From: Acidimicrobiales bacterium
Lineage (GTDB): Bacteria > Actinomycetota > Acidimicrobiia > Acidimicrobiales > Acidimicrobilacustridaceae
Assembly: GCA_025455885.1 (NCBI GenBank)
Contig: JALOLR010000004.1
Span: 124,001 to 188,000 of the forward strand
Length of the DNA stretch: 64,000 nt
Direction: 5' to 3'
Below the pieces are notes generated by a model. The model was not told where the DNA came from. It ran no database searches and saw only the letters and a program-made list of their open reading frames with translations. The position numbers and the translations under genes were made by a program. Shown in pieces: positions 28,740 to 37,208 of this stretch (positions within the stretch are counted from its first letter, which is position 1; every line of letters starts with the position of its first letter).

Positions 28740-29237
28740 TCATGCCGCGCCGCGTCGGTGGACGACCGCGACCCAGGTCGGGGGGAGCGGTCCGGGGGCC
28801 AGCACGTCGCTGGCCCGCAGGAGGAAGGCCAGCACTTCGCGGGGCGCGGTGCCGTCCGGGAGCTCGAACACGAGGCCCCGCCGGGGGTGGTCGGCCAGGC
28901 GTCGCCACGAGGACGGGATCGTCAGCCCGGCGTCGACGAGCCGGTTGGCCGCGAAGCGCCCCGCGTCGTGCTGGATCCCGAGCGAGTCGGCCTCGTGACC
29001 GTGGCGGGTCGGCGGCCCGGGCACCCAGGTCGACACGGGCACGGTGATCCGCCGCGACGAGAGCCAGGCGAACATCCCCGACCGGCCCGGCGGCATCTCG
29101 GGGGCGTCGTCGGGATCGGTGCCCACCGCCTGGAGGTTCACCCACCCGCTGCGGTCACGGGCCAGGTCGTCCATCACCCCGAGCAGCTCGTCGGGCGCAC
29201 CCCGCTCGAAGCGCACCACTTGCGGCTCCGGGCTCAC
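28740..29237 (-). CDS. Conserved hypothetical protein
   Basis: An unrecognised 165-residue soluble protein. It opens with a short beta segment (PQVVRFERGAPDELLGVMDDLAR), contains RSGMFAWLSSRRITVPVSTW and a His-rich stretch near the middle (PTRHGHEADSLGIQHDAG), and ends WVAVVHRRGAA. No signal peptide or membrane segment. It lies 22 bp after the gene at 29260 in the same direction, so the two are probably one operon. The GTG start has GGAG nine bases upstream. Confidence 0.7.
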   Translation of the reverse strand: MSPEPQVVRFERGAPDELLGVMDDLARDRSGWVNLQAVGTDPDDAPEMPPGRSGMFAWLSSRRITVPVSTWVPGPPTRHGHEADSLGIQHDAGRFAANRLVDAGLTIPSSWRRLADHPRRGLVFELPDGTAPREVLAFLLRASDVLAPGPLPPTWVAVVHRRGAA

Positions 29238-29259
29238 GGCCGGTCGCTCCGGGGCGGGC

Positions 29260-29823
29260 TCACACCTCGCCGAGCCACGCCGGCGCCCGATCGAGCAGGT
29301 ACGAGCTCACGTCGTGGCAGCGATCGAGGGTGTCGCAGAGCTGCTCCTGGCCGAGGTAGATCCGATCGAGCCCGACCTCCAGCCGGGCCACGATCGTGAG
29401 GCTGCGCTCGGCGGCGTCGGTCACGCTGGCGAAGGAGTCGATGGCCGAGACCTCGAGGGGGAGGTCCGGCCCGCCGAGGCCGGCGAGCTCGGTGGCCAGG
29501 ACCAACAGATCGGGTCCGTTGGGCAGCGGCGGGAGGACCCAGGTGAACACGAGCGGGAAGCTGAACCCGGTGACGGGGTCCTCGGTCTCGGGGACCTCCA
29601 GCATCTGGTCCTCGAAGCTCAGCATCACCCGGGGGTCGACCTCGAGCGACAGGTGCAGGTCGAGCGGTCCGCCGCACGCCTCCTCGGGGTGCAGGTCGAC
29701 CTCCCACGCCTGGCGTAGCGAGTACGTCTCGACGAAGTGCCGCTCGTCGTGCACGTGGAACGCGTGGTCCACCGCGTGGTCCTTCAGGTCGGCGACGAAG
29801 CCGGGGACGTCGATGATGGCCAA
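29260..29823 (-). CDS. Conserved hypothetical protein
   Basis: An unrecognised 187-residue acidic protein. Features include DLKDHAVDHAFHVHDERHF (five His in about twenty residues) and long acidic beta-rich stretches; a Cys sits in the C-terminal LCDTLDRCHDVSS. No known enzymatic signature. The start is uncertain: TTG 29823 gives the hydrophobic strand AIIDVPGFVADL immediately and has AGGAG nine bases upstream, while GTG 29871 adds 16 Arg/Pro-rich residues. First gene of a two-gene operon, diverging from the phosphatase gene. Confidence 0.7.
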   Translation of the reverse strand: MAIIDVPGFVADLKDHAVDHAFHVHDERHFVETYSLRQAWEVDLHPEEACGGPLDLHLSLEVDPRVMLSFEDQMLEVPETEDPVTGFSFPLVFTWVLPPLPNGPDLLVLATELAGLGGPDLPLEVSAIDSFASVTDAAERSLTIVARLEVGLDRIYLGQEQLCDTLDRCHDVSSYLLDRAPAWLGEV

Positions 29824-29907
29824 GCGGGGGAGCTCCTGGGATGGACGGCGTCGTGGCTCGACGGCGAGCACACGACGTCAGCCTGCCACGACCCTCTGTC
29901 CGACGGC

Positions 29908-29913
29908 TACCGT
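29908..29913 (+). promoter_or_regulatory. -10 box of the inositol-phosphatase-like gene, leaderless spacing
   Basis: TACCGT, six bases, GTG 29920. It fixes the start of the downstream gene about 60 codons inside its longest frame. Confidence 0.6.
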
Positions 29914-29919
29914 CGGTCC

Positions 29920-30666
29920 GTGGACGACCAGTCGCTGCACGAGGTGCTCGACGAGGCGGCGACGGCCATCCGCGGCGTGCTGGGCGACCTCGACGACTGG
30001 GGCCCGGCCGGGACGCGCGCCGGGCAGTACCGGTCGGACCTCGCCGCCGACGCCGCAGCTCTCGAGGTGCTCGAGCGGGCCGGGCTCGGCGTGTTGTCCG
30101 AGGAGTCCGGTCGTCACCGTCCCGAGGCCCCGATCACCGTCGTCGTCGACCCGCTCGACGGCTCGACCAACGCCAGCCGCGGCATCCCCTGGTACGCCAC
30201 CAGCCTCTGCGCCGTCGACCGCGACGGGCCCCGTGCGGCGCTCGTCATGAACCTGGCGACCGGGGAGCGCTTCGACGCGTGCCGGGGGTCGGGGGCCACT
30301 CGCGACGGCGAGCCCATCGGTCCCAGCACCACGACCGACCTGCGTCGGTCGGTCGTGCTCCTGTCGGGCTTCCCGTCGCGCTGGCTCGGGTGGAACCAGT
30401 ACCGGGCCCTCGGCGCCTGTGCCCTCGACCTGTGCGCGGTGGCCAGCGGCGCCGTCGACGCCTACGTGGACTGCAGCGTGAACGCCCACGGGTCGTGGGA
30501 CTACCTCGGCGGGCTGCTGGTCTGCCGGGAGGCCGGTGCGGTCGTCGTCGACGGCGACGATCGCGACCTGGTGGCCCTCGACCACGACGCCCGCCGCACG
30601 CCCGTCGCCGCCGCCACCCCCGAACTGCTGGACGAGCTCCTCCACGCTCGCCGCTCGGCGGGCTGA
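29920..30666 (+). CDS. Inositol monophosphatase-family phosphatase
   Basis: A 248-residue Mg-dependent, Li-sensitive-type sugar or inositol phosphatase. Metal-site motifs are intact: SEESG (Glu), VVDPLDGSTNASRG, and the C-terminal GSWDYLGGLLVCREAGA with Asp. Substrates in the family include inositol phosphate, fructose bisphosphate and PAP, and this one is not assignable. The start is set by the leaderless box. It is followed after 5 bp by a Nudix gene and then a Cys-rich protein, probably one operon. Confidence 0.9.
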   Translation: MDDQSLHEVLDEAATAIRGVLGDLDDWGPAGTRAGQYRSDLAADAAALEVLERAGLGVLSEESGRHRPEAPITVVVDPLDGSTNASRGIPWYATSLCAVDRDGPRAALVMNLATGERFDACRGSGATRDGEPIGPSTTTDLRRSVVLLSGFPSRWLGWNQYRALGACALDLCAVASGAVDAYVDCSVNAHGSWDYLGGLLVCREAGAVVVDGDDRDLVALDHDARRTPVAAATPELLDELLHARRSAG

Positions 30667-30671
30667 GTCCG

Positions 30672-31220
30672 ATGCCGCCCGTCCCCGCACGTTCGTGGCG
30701 TCGCCGGGCGCTCGGGGCGTTCGCGCACCTCCCTCACGGTGTGCGCCAGTGGCTCGTCCGCCTCGTCGTCCCCTCCTACTCCGTGGGCGGGTTGTGCGTC
30801 GTCGAGCGCGCCGACGGTCGGGTCCTCCTCGTCCGCCACGCGTACCGGCCCCGCTGGGGGTTGCCGGGCGGTTTCCTGAAGCGCGGGGAACGGCCCGCCG
30901 ACGGCGCCCGTCGGGAGATCCTCGAAGAGGTCGGCCTCGAGGTCGACCTGGTCGGCGAGCCCAGCGTGGTGGTCGCCCCCCGTTGGCGTCGCGTCGACGT
31001 CGTGTTCCGGGCCCGGCCCACCGACGAGGGCCGGGCCGACGGGGTGCGAGCGGCGTCGTTCGAGATCCAGGAGGCCCGCTGGTTCGGCCGGGACGCCCTC
31101 CCCGAGCTCCAGGAGGAGGCCGCCGAGGCCATGATCGCCCTGGCCCGGGTGGCCGGCGACTCGTTGCGAGGTAGGCCCCGGCCCACCTTCGGCGGATCGC
31201 CCCACGAGGAGCGGGACTGA
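30672..31220 (+). CDS. Nudix hydrolase
   Basis: A 182-residue pyrophosphohydrolase. The Nudix box is complete (GGFLKRGERPADGARREI, then LEEVG), with the catalytic Glu pair in REILEEVG. A helical N-terminal ~40 residues (GAFAHLPHGVRQWLVRLVVP) precede the fold and may lie against the membrane. The substrate is unknown. ATG 30672 follows the previous stop by five bases. A frame in the same register extends far upstream through the phosphatase gene and is not coding. Confidence 0.9.
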   Translation: MPPVPARSWRRRALGAFAHLPHGVRQWLVRLVVPSYSVGGLCVVERADGRVLLVRHAYRPRWGLPGGFLKRGERPADGARREILEEVGLEVDLVGEPSVVVAPRWRRVDVVFRARPTDEGRADGVRAASFEIQEARWFGRDALPELQEEAAEAMIALARVAGDSLRGRPRPTFGGSPHEERD

Positions 31221-31221
31221 C

Positions 31222-31881
31222 GTGGACGACGGCTACGAGGTGATCGACGACGGCGTCACCCGCTGGCGCTTCGACCGGGCGTTCCTCACCTCCGACTGGA
31301 CCTGCATCTGGGGCCGGGGGTGCCTCGGCATCCTCGACGAGCCCGCCGAGCACCTCGGCCAGGGGTGCTGCTCGATCGGGGCGGAGCTCGGTGACGAGGA
31401 CGAGGCCCGACTCGTCAGCGCGATGGCGGCGATGGTCCCGTCGGAGCTGTTCCAGTTCCACGACGCGGCGCGCACCGGCGGCGTCTTCGCCGACGGGTCC
31501 CGCTCGGCCACCCGGGTCGTCGACGGGGCGTGCATCTTCCTCAACCGGCCGGGGTTCGAGGGCGGAGCCGGTTGTGCCCTGCACCTCGCGGCGCTCGCCG
31601 ACGGCGAATCGCCCGTCGACTGGAAGCCGTCGGTGTGCTGGCAGCTCCCGCTCCGCGTCGACTGGGAGCCGCTCGACGGAGGTCGCGAGCAGGCCACCGT
31701 CCGACGGTGGACCCGGGCCGACTGGGGTGACGACGGCGAGTCGATGGCGTGGGTCTGCACCGAGGGCACGCAGGCGTACCGCGGCGAGGAACCGGTGGTC
31801 GACTCGCTGGCCGAACCGTTGGCCGTGATCGCCGGCGACGAGGTCTACGTCGAACTGCGCGCCCGCCTGACGCCGCGCTGA
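31222..31881 (+). CDS. Cysteine-rich conserved protein
   Basis: A 219-residue protein with seven Cys in its first 140 residues: 28, 34, 49, 50, 104, 118 and 139, in contexts such as WTCIWGRGCLGIL, GQGCCSIGAEL, GACIFLNRPGF and GAGCALHLAAL. This resembles small metal-binding proteins of the DUF3109/YkgJ kind, so zinc or Fe-S binding is likely, but no specific function is recognised. The GTG start follows the Nudix stop by one base; GAGGAG lies ten bases upstream. It ends 30 bp before the convergent tRNA-Val. Confidence 0.78.
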   Translation: MDDGYEVIDDGVTRWRFDRAFLTSDWTCIWGRGCLGILDEPAEHLGQGCCSIGAELGDEDEARLVSAMAAMVPSELFQFHDAARTGGVFADGSRSATRVVDGACIFLNRPGFEGGAGCALHLAALADGESPVDWKPSVCWQLPLRVDWEPLDGGREQATVRRWTRADWGDDGESMAWVCTEGTQAYRGEEPVVDSLAEPLAVIAGDEVYVELRARLTPR

Positions 31882-31911
31882 GCCCCGCCGCGAGCGTCGG
31901 CGGGTCGGCGG

Positions 31912-31985
31912 TGGTCCGAGCCCGACTCGAACGGGCGACCTTTGCCTTGTAAGGGCACTGCTCTGACCAACTGAGCTACCGGACC
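31912..31985 (-). tRNA. tRNA-Val (anticodon TAC)
   Basis: A 74-base tRNA on the minus strand: acceptor GGTCCGG with TCGGACC, D arm GCTCAGTTGGTCAGAGC, anticodon loop CTTACAA, T loop TTCGAGT. The discriminator is A and CCA is not encoded. The top pair of the anticodon stem is a G-A mismatch, an oddity that does not affect the identity call. Confidence 0.93.
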
Positions 31986-32022
31986 GCGGTCGGCCAGTCT
32001 CGCACCTCGGCCGCGGATCCGG

Positions 32023-33045
32023 TCACGACGCCCGCCAGCACTGCAGCGGCGTGAGGTCCCGCGGCCCGGCGAAGGGCACCTCGACCTCCGCACCCCCGCG
32101 CCCCGCGGAGGTGTAGGCCGCCATGACCACGTCGAGCACCCCCCGGCCGAAGCGGGCGTCGCACCACGACGGCGAGCCCCCCGCCGCCCGCCCCAGTGCC
32201 CGGAGCTGGTCGACGTAGCCGAGCTGCTCGAGGCGGGGATCGGCTCCCGGTGTGGTCGGATCGAGCGTCACCGGCTCGCCGTCGCGCTCCAGCACCACGT
32301 CGGGCATCAGCTCGGCGCGCACGACGCCGGTGTCGCCGGCCGCCTGCAGGTCCCACTCGCTGGTGGGGTGGCGCCAGCTGCACTCCACGACCGCCACCAG
32401 CGACGACTCGAACCGGAGCCGGACCACGGCGTGCTCGTCGACCATCCGGTCGCCGCGTTCCAGCGTGGCGCTCACCGCCACCAGCGCGTCGTCGCCGGCG
32501 ACGAGCAGGGCGACGGCCAGCGGGTGGACCCCGAGGTCGAACAGCACGCCGCCGCCCCACGACGGGTCGAGGAACCCGCCCCACTCCGGTGCGGGCTGGA
32601 GGGCGCGCACACCGAGGTGGCGCAACGGCCCGAGCCCGCGGGCGAGGGCCGCGGCCCTCGCCACCACCGGTGAGAAGGCGAGGTTCTCGGCGTACACGAC
32701 GGCGCCCCCGGTGCGGTCGGCGGCCTCCACGATGGCGTCGGCGCCGGCCAGCGTCGTGGCCAGGGGCTTCTCGACCAGCACGGCCGCGCCGGCCTCGAGC
32801 GCACGCACGGTGTCGCCGGCGTGGCAGGCCGGGGGAGTGGCCACCACCACGGCGTCGGCACCGGCGGGGAGCTCGTCGTAGGTGACCGCCCGGCTGCGCA
32901 GCTGCCCCGCCCGTTCCGCGGCACGCGCCGCAGAGCGCGAGGCGACGGCCACCACCCGCACGGACGCCAGCGGCGCCGCCATCCCGTGGACGACGCTGAT
33001 CATCCCCGCGCCGCACAGCGCCAGGGACGGCCGATCGGCGCTCAC
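32023..33045 (-). CDS. Gfo/Idh/MocA-family NAD(P)-dependent oxidoreductase
   Basis: A 340-residue sugar or inositol dehydrogenase-type enzyme. The N-terminal Rossmann fold starts LALCGAGMISVVHGMAA (GxGxxxxxH), and VLVEKPLATTLAGAD carries the conserved EKP lysine. The C-terminal domain includes GGGVLFDLGVHPLAVALLVAGD, with the His of the family active site. The substrate is unknown. GTG 33045 is placed by a TAGGGT box seven bases upstream; the longer frame begins upstream of the opposing promoter. It diverges from the penicillin-binding protein gene over 58 bp and ends near tRNA-Val. Confidence 0.9.
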   Translation of the reverse strand: MSADRPSLALCGAGMISVVHGMAAPLASVRVVAVASRSAARAAERAGQLRSRAVTYDELPAGADAVVVATPPACHAGDTVRALEAGAAVLVEKPLATTLAGADAIVEAADRTGGAVVYAENLAFSPVVARAAALARGLGPLRHLGVRALQPAPEWGGFLDPSWGGGVLFDLGVHPLAVALLVAGDDALVAVSATLERGDRMVDEHAVVRLRFESSLVAVVECSWRHPTSEWDLQAAGDTGVVRAELMPDVVLERDGEPVTLDPTTPGADPRLEQLGYVDQLRALGRAAGGSPSWCDARFGRGVLDVVMAAYTSAGRGGAEVEVPFAGPRDLTPLQCWRAS

Positions 33046-33052
33046 GTCGGCC

Positions 33053-33058
33053 ACCCTA
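33053..33058 (-). promoter_or_regulatory. -10 box of the Gfo/Idh gene (divergent pair)
   Basis: TAGGGT on the minus strand, seven bases before GTG 33045. It lies 33 bp from the opposing -10 box, so the two polymerases compete for the same DNA. Confidence 0.55.
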
Positions 33059-33090
33059 CGCGCGACACCTGGACCGGGGGGTCTGCCCGG

Positions 33091-33096
33091 TAGCCT
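33091..33096 (+). promoter_or_regulatory. -10 box of the penicillin-binding protein gene (divergent pair)
   Basis: TAGCCT, seven bases before GTG 33104. A weak -35-like TGGACC lies at 33070-33075 with a 15-bp spacer. Confidence 0.55.
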
Positions 33097-33103
33097 CGGA
33101 GAG

Positions 33104-35302
33104 GTGCGAAAGGTCCTGATGTTCGTCGTCACGATCGTGGCGACCGGCGGCCTCCTGGCCGGAGCGGTGGTCCTGGCGGGCCCTCAGCTCGCGGCCATCG
33201 CCTCCGCCGGATCGGGTGACCCCCAGGAGCTCGACCTCGACGCCTTCGGCGACTACGCCGTCCGCTCCCAGGTGTTCGCCTCCGACGGCACCCTCCTCGC
33301 CACCCTCCACGGCGACGAGAACCGCGAGCCGATCGCCCTCGCCGACGTCCCCCAGCCCGTCGTGCAGTCCATCCTCGCGATCGAGGACGCCGAGTTCTAC
33401 CAGCACCGGGGCGTCAACGCCCGGGCCCTGGCCCGCGCCCTCGTCGAGAACGTCTCCGCCGGCGGTGTCGAGCAGGGCGGCTCGACCATCACCCAGCAGC
33501 TGGTCAAGAACGCCCTGTTGACCAACGAGCGGAGCCTCGAGCGCAAGACCCGCGAAGCCGTCCTCGCCCTGCGCCTCGAGCAGGAGATGACCAAGGACGA
33601 GATCCTCGAGACCTACCTCAACACCGTGTACTTCGGGTCCGGCGCCTACGGCGTCCAGGCCGCCGCCGAGACCTACTGGGGTCGCAACGTCCAGGAGCTC
33701 AGCTGGGCCGAAGGGGCGATGCTGGCCGCCCTCATCTCGAACCCGGTCGCCTACGACCCCACGCTGTACCCCGAGGAAGCCACCGCCCAGAGGGCCATCG
33801 CCGTCGACCGCCTCGTCTCGCTCGGCCTGTTGAGCCGGGACGACGCCGACTACATCTCCTACTTCCCGGTCCCCACCGCCCGGTGCGGGATCGAGACGCC
33901 CGACCGTCCGGAGTGGTGCGGCGAGGTGGCGCTCACCGCGTCCGACGGCTACTTCGTCGAGTACGTCAAGCTCCAACTGCTCGCCGACGAGCGCCTCGGT
34001 GCCACCTACGCCGAGCGCTACAAGGCGGTGTTCGGCGGTGGCCTCGCCATCCACACCACGCTCGACCCAGCGGCGCAGTTCGCCGCCGAGGTGGCCCACG
34101 CCGAGGAGACCCCCGCCAACGACGTCGGTGTGACCTCGGCGTTCGTGGCGGTCGACCAGTCCACCGGCGCGGTGCGGGCGCTGGTCGGCGGGGCCGACTT
34201 CGCCACCGACAAGTTCGACATCGCCACCACCGACCCCGGGCGTCAGACCGGGTCGACGTTCAAGACCTTCGTCCTCCTCGAGGCGCTGGAGCAGGGTGCC
34301 CTGCCGTTCGACACGGTGAGCGGCACCATCACCATGACCGACCCCGGCACGCTCCAGCCCTACACCGTCACCGGCGCGGGTGGCACGCTCCAGTCGGTCC
34401 TCTCTGCGTCCTCCAACGCCGCCTTCGTGCGGCTGAACCAGGTGGTCGGACCCGAACGGGTGGTGGCCCGGGCCCGCTCCATGGGTGTCGACCTGCCCGA
34501 CGGGTCGGAGAAGAAGCCCTCGCTGCCCCTCGGCGTCGCCGACACCACCCCCCTGGAGATGGCCACCGCATACGGGGCCATCCCCAACGGCGGCATCGAG
34601 AACCCCGCCTACTTCGTCGAGCGGGTCGAGAACCGCAACGGCGAGGTGCTCTTCTCGCACCGCCCCGAGGGGGTGCGGGTCATCAGCGAGCAGACCGCCT
34701 GCCTGGCCACCGACATCCTCGCCGGCAACGTGGAGGGCGGCACCGGCCGCAACGCCGCCCTGCCCGACCAGGTCTCGGGCGGGAAGACGGGCACCACCAC
34801 GGGCCCCACCGACGTCTGGTTCGTCGGGTTCACCCCCTACCTCACCACCGCCGTCTGGATGGGCAACCCGAAAGAGGGCGGCACCGTGCGCACCGACCCC
34901 TCCGGCCGCGTCATCGGTGGTGGCACCTCGCTCTCCCAGCTGCCCGGCCGCCAGGCCTGGGGCTCCACCTATCCGGCCGCCATCTGGCAGCGCTTCAACG
35001 AGCTGTACCACGAGGACCGTCCCTCACGGCCCTTCCCCGACTGTGCGCCCCCCACCCGCAGCGGCCGTCCCCTCTCGGGCGCCAACGACCCCTTCGGCAC
35101 GCTCAACGGGGGCTACGACCGCAGCGGTGTCGGCGTCATCAGCGGACCGATGAAGGGGAACACCGGACGGTCGAGCTCTTCGGGCACCCGGCCCACGTCG
35201 CCCACCACCACGGCGCCGTCCGCCGTCGACGGGGACGCCCCGGTTCCGGCGCCGGCCCCCGCGCCGGCCCCGGTGCCCGCGCCCGCACCGCCGCCCGGCT
35301 GA
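33104..35302 (+). CDS. Class A penicillin-binding protein (transglycosylase/transpeptidase)
   Basis: A 732-residue bifunctional cell-wall enzyme. A single N-terminal membrane anchor (VLMFVVTIVATGGLLAGAVV) precedes the GT51 transglycosylase, with catalytic Glu94 in AIEDAEFYQHRGVN and QGGSTITQQLVKNALL. The transpeptidase domain has Ser384 in GSTFKTF, an SSN motif, and Lys561 in GGKTGTT. The C-terminal ~60 residues are a Thr/Pro/Ala-rich exported tail without a PASTA domain. The start is set by the -10 box seven bases upstream; the longer frame overlaps the divergent gene. The next gene follows one base after the stop. Confidence 0.95.
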   Translation: MRKVLMFVVTIVATGGLLAGAVVLAGPQLAAIASAGSGDPQELDLDAFGDYAVRSQVFASDGTLLATLHGDENREPIALADVPQPVVQSILAIEDAEFYQHRGVNARALARALVENVSAGGVEQGGSTITQQLVKNALLTNERSLERKTREAVLALRLEQEMTKDEILETYLNTVYFGSGAYGVQAAAETYWGRNVQELSWAEGAMLAALISNPVAYDPTLYPEEATAQRAIAVDRLVSLGLLSRDDADYISYFPVPTARCGIETPDRPEWCGEVALTASDGYFVEYVKLQLLADERLGATYAERYKAVFGGGLAIHTTLDPAAQFAAEVAHAEETPANDVGVTSAFVAVDQSTGAVRALVGGADFATDKFDIATTDPGRQTGSTFKTFVLLEALEQGALPFDTVSGTITMTDPGTLQPYTVTGAGGTLQSVLSASSNAAFVRLNQVVGPERVVARARSMGVDLPDGSEKKPSLPLGVADTTPLEMATAYGAIPNGGIENPAYFVERVENRNGEVLFSHRPEGVRVISEQTACLATDILAGNVEGGTGRNAALPDQVSGGKTGTTTGPTDVWFVGFTPYLTTAVWMGNPKEGGTVRTDPSGRVIGGGTSLSQLPGRQAWGSTYPAAIWQRFNELYHEDRPSRPFPDCAPPTRSGRPLSGANDPFGTLNGGYDRSGVGVISGPMKGNTGRSSSSGTRPTSPTTTAPSAVDGDAPVPAPAPAPAPVPAPAPPPG

Positions 35303-35303
35303 G

Positions 35304-36035
35304 ATGAGCGATGCTGTCGCCATGACCGCCCTCGAGCGCCTGCTCGACCTGCAACGCCACGACACCGCCCTCGACCAGCTCCACCACCGCCACCGGACCC
35401 TCCCCGAACGGGCCCGTCGTGACGCGGCCGCCCGGTCCCGTGATGAACTGGCCACGACGACGGCGCCCGTCCGCGCCGAACGGGCCGAGCTGGGCAGCCG
35501 CCAGAGCCGTCTCGAGGACGAGATCGCCGGGCTCGGCGACAAGATCGCCCACGTCGACACCCAGCTCTACGGCGGCGCCATCACCTCACCGAAGGAGGCC
35601 CAGGCCCTCCAGGCCGATCTCGAGTCCCTCAACCGGCGCAGGACCCAGCTCGAGGACGAGGTGCTCGAGCTGATGGAGGAGGCCGAGCCGCTCGACGCCC
35701 GCCTCGCCGAGATCGATCGGGAGGACGCCGGGCTCGCCGCCGACCACGACGAGGCCGCCGCGGCGCTCGCCGACGCCGAACGCGAGCTCGAGGAGCGGAT
35801 CGCCGAGCTCGACGCCGAACGGGCGGCGCTCGTCGACGGGCTCGACCCGGCCCTCGTGGCCGCCTACGAGGGGCTCCGTCCGCAGCACGAAGGTGTCGCC
35901 ATTGCCCGCCTCCAGGGATCGACCTGCCAGGGCTGCCACCTCGGCCTGGCCGCGCTCGAGGTCGAGCGGCTTCGTCAGGAGCCGCCCGATGCCGTCGCGT
36001 TCTGCCCGGAGTGCGGCCGCATCCTCGTGCGATGA
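35304..36035 (+). CDS. Coiled-coil zinc-ribbon protein (CdsZ/CT398-like)
   Basis: A 243-residue protein. Residues ~10-190 form a long helical hairpin rich in Glu, Arg and Leu (LERLLDLQRHDTALDQLHH onward), with the conserved central block YGGAITSPKEAQALQADL. The C-terminal zinc ribbon has CQGCHLG and CPECGR. The family is widespread in actinobacteria and often sits near cell-wall genes; its role is unclear. ATG 35304 directly follows the penicillin-binding protein stop; ATG 35322 preceded by GATGCT and six bases is an alternative leaderless start. It overlaps the next gene by ATGA. Confidence 0.88.
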   Translation: MSDAVAMTALERLLDLQRHDTALDQLHHRHRTLPERARRDAAARSRDELATTTAPVRAERAELGSRQSRLEDEIAGLGDKIAHVDTQLYGGAITSPKEAQALQADLESLNRRRTQLEDEVLELMEEAEPLDARLAEIDREDAGLAADHDEAAAALADAERELEERIAELDAERAALVDGLDPALVAAYEGLRPQHEGVAIARLQGSTCQGCHLGLAALEVERLRQEPPDAVAFCPECGRILVR

Positions 36036-36529
36036 TCCTCTGGTTCGCCGGGGTCAGCTTCGTCTTCGTGTGGTGGGTGTTCCGCAGCCCCGCCCTCGAC
36101 TACCGGCTCGTGATGCTCGGCTCGGTCCTCCCGGTTGGCGAGGTGGTGCTCGGCGGACCACGGCTGCTGCACACCCTGTTGGCCCCGGTGGCCCTCCTCA
36201 CCCTCGTGATGCTCACCACCCAGAAGCGCCGCCTCGTGCGGCGCCGCTGGATCGGGTTGCCGATCGGCCTGCTCATGCACCTCGTCCTCGACGGGATCTG
36301 GGCGCGGGCCGAGGTGTTCTGGTGGCCGCTGTTCGGATGGTCGTTCGGCGACGGCGGGCTCCCGGAGCTCGGGCGGCCAGCGGGTGTGATCGTGATCCTC
36401 GAGCTGATCGGGCTGGCCTGCCTGGTGTGGGTGTGGCGCACGTTCGACCTCGCCGACCCCGAGGTGCGCCGACGCTTCCTGACCACCGGGCGCCTCGAAC
36501 GGGTCGTCGAACGACCGCCGACGTGTTGA
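36032..36529 (+). CDS. Small integral membrane protein, YbcI/DUF457-like
   Basis: A 165-residue protein with about four membrane segments. It has the features of metal-dependent-hydrolase-type membrane proteins of the DUF457/YbcI group: PRLLHTLLAPV and GLLMHLVLDGIWARAEVFWWPLFGW, where the paired His and Asp are conserved. Actual hydrolase activity is unproven for such proteins. The ATG overlaps the zinc-ribbon stop (ATGA), so translation is coupled. Confidence 0.78.
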   Translation: MILWFAGVSFVFVWWVFRSPALDYRLVMLGSVLPVGEVVLGGPRLLHTLLAPVALLTLVMLTTQKRRLVRRRWIGLPIGLLMHLVLDGIWARAEVFWWPLFGWSFGDGGLPELGRPAGVIVILELIGLACLVWVWRTFDLADPEVRRRFLTTGRLERVVERPPTC

Positions 36530-36539
36530 GGGGCGAGGC

Positions 36540-37127
36540 ATGCCGATGATCGTCGTGGTCCGGCACGGGCGCACCGACCACAACGCGACCGGGAAGCTGC
36601 TGGGCCGGATCGACGCCCCCCTCGACGAGACCGGGATCGGGCAGGCGCGCCTGCTCGCGGCCGCGGTCGGCCCGGTCGACCGGGTCATCTCGAGCCCGTT
36701 GCGGCGGACCCGTCAGACTGCCGAGGAATTCGGGCTGCCCGTCGAGGTCGACGAGGCGTGGATCGAGCTCGACTACGGCGAGCTCGACGGCCGTCCCCTC
36801 GCCGACGTACCGGCGGCCACCTGGGCGCAGTGGCGCGCCGACCCCGACTTCGCCCCGCCCGGCGGGGAGACGCTGCGCGCCCTGGGCGAGCGGGTGGGCG
36901 TCGCCCTCGACCGTCTGGCGGCCGAGGCCCGACCGGGTGACGGGACGACCGTGGTGGTCACCCACGTCTCGCCCATCAAGGCGGCCGTGGCCTGGGCCCT
37001 CGGCGCCGGTGACGAGACGTCCTGGCGGCTGTGGGTCGCCCCGGCGTCGATCAGTCGCATCCAGCTCACCGAGCGGGGCGGGGTGCTGCACACGTTCAAC
37101 GAGGTGGCCCACCTCGGGACCGGCTGA
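36540..37127 (+). CDS. Histidine phosphatase (phosphoglycerate mutase family)
   Basis: A 195-residue branch-1 histidine phosphatase. The phosphohistidine motif is VVVRHGRTDHN with Arg8 and His9; RVISSPLRRTRQTAE, the catalytic Glu in WIELDYGELDG, and VVTHVSPIKAA with the second His complete the active site. The family includes cobalamin-pathway and acid phosphatases, so substrate is open. It starts 10 bp after the membrane-protein gene with GAGG-rich sequence upstream and is the last gene of the cell-wall/zinc-ribbon run. Confidence 0.9.
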   Translation: MPMIVVVRHGRTDHNATGKLLGRIDAPLDETGIGQARLLAAAVGPVDRVISSPLRRTRQTAEEFGLPVEVDEAWIELDYGELDGRPLADVPAATWAQWRADPDFAPPGGETLRALGERVGVALDRLAAEARPGDGTTVVVTHVSPIKAAVAWALGAGDETSWRLWVAPASISRIQLTERGGVLHTFNEVAHLGTG

Positions 37128-37208
37128 GCGGTCGGTGACGCCCCGATCAGCGAGAATGGGACTCCGGGGCCGCAGTGGGGCAGGATGCCCCGGGAAGGGG
37201 GATCTCCG

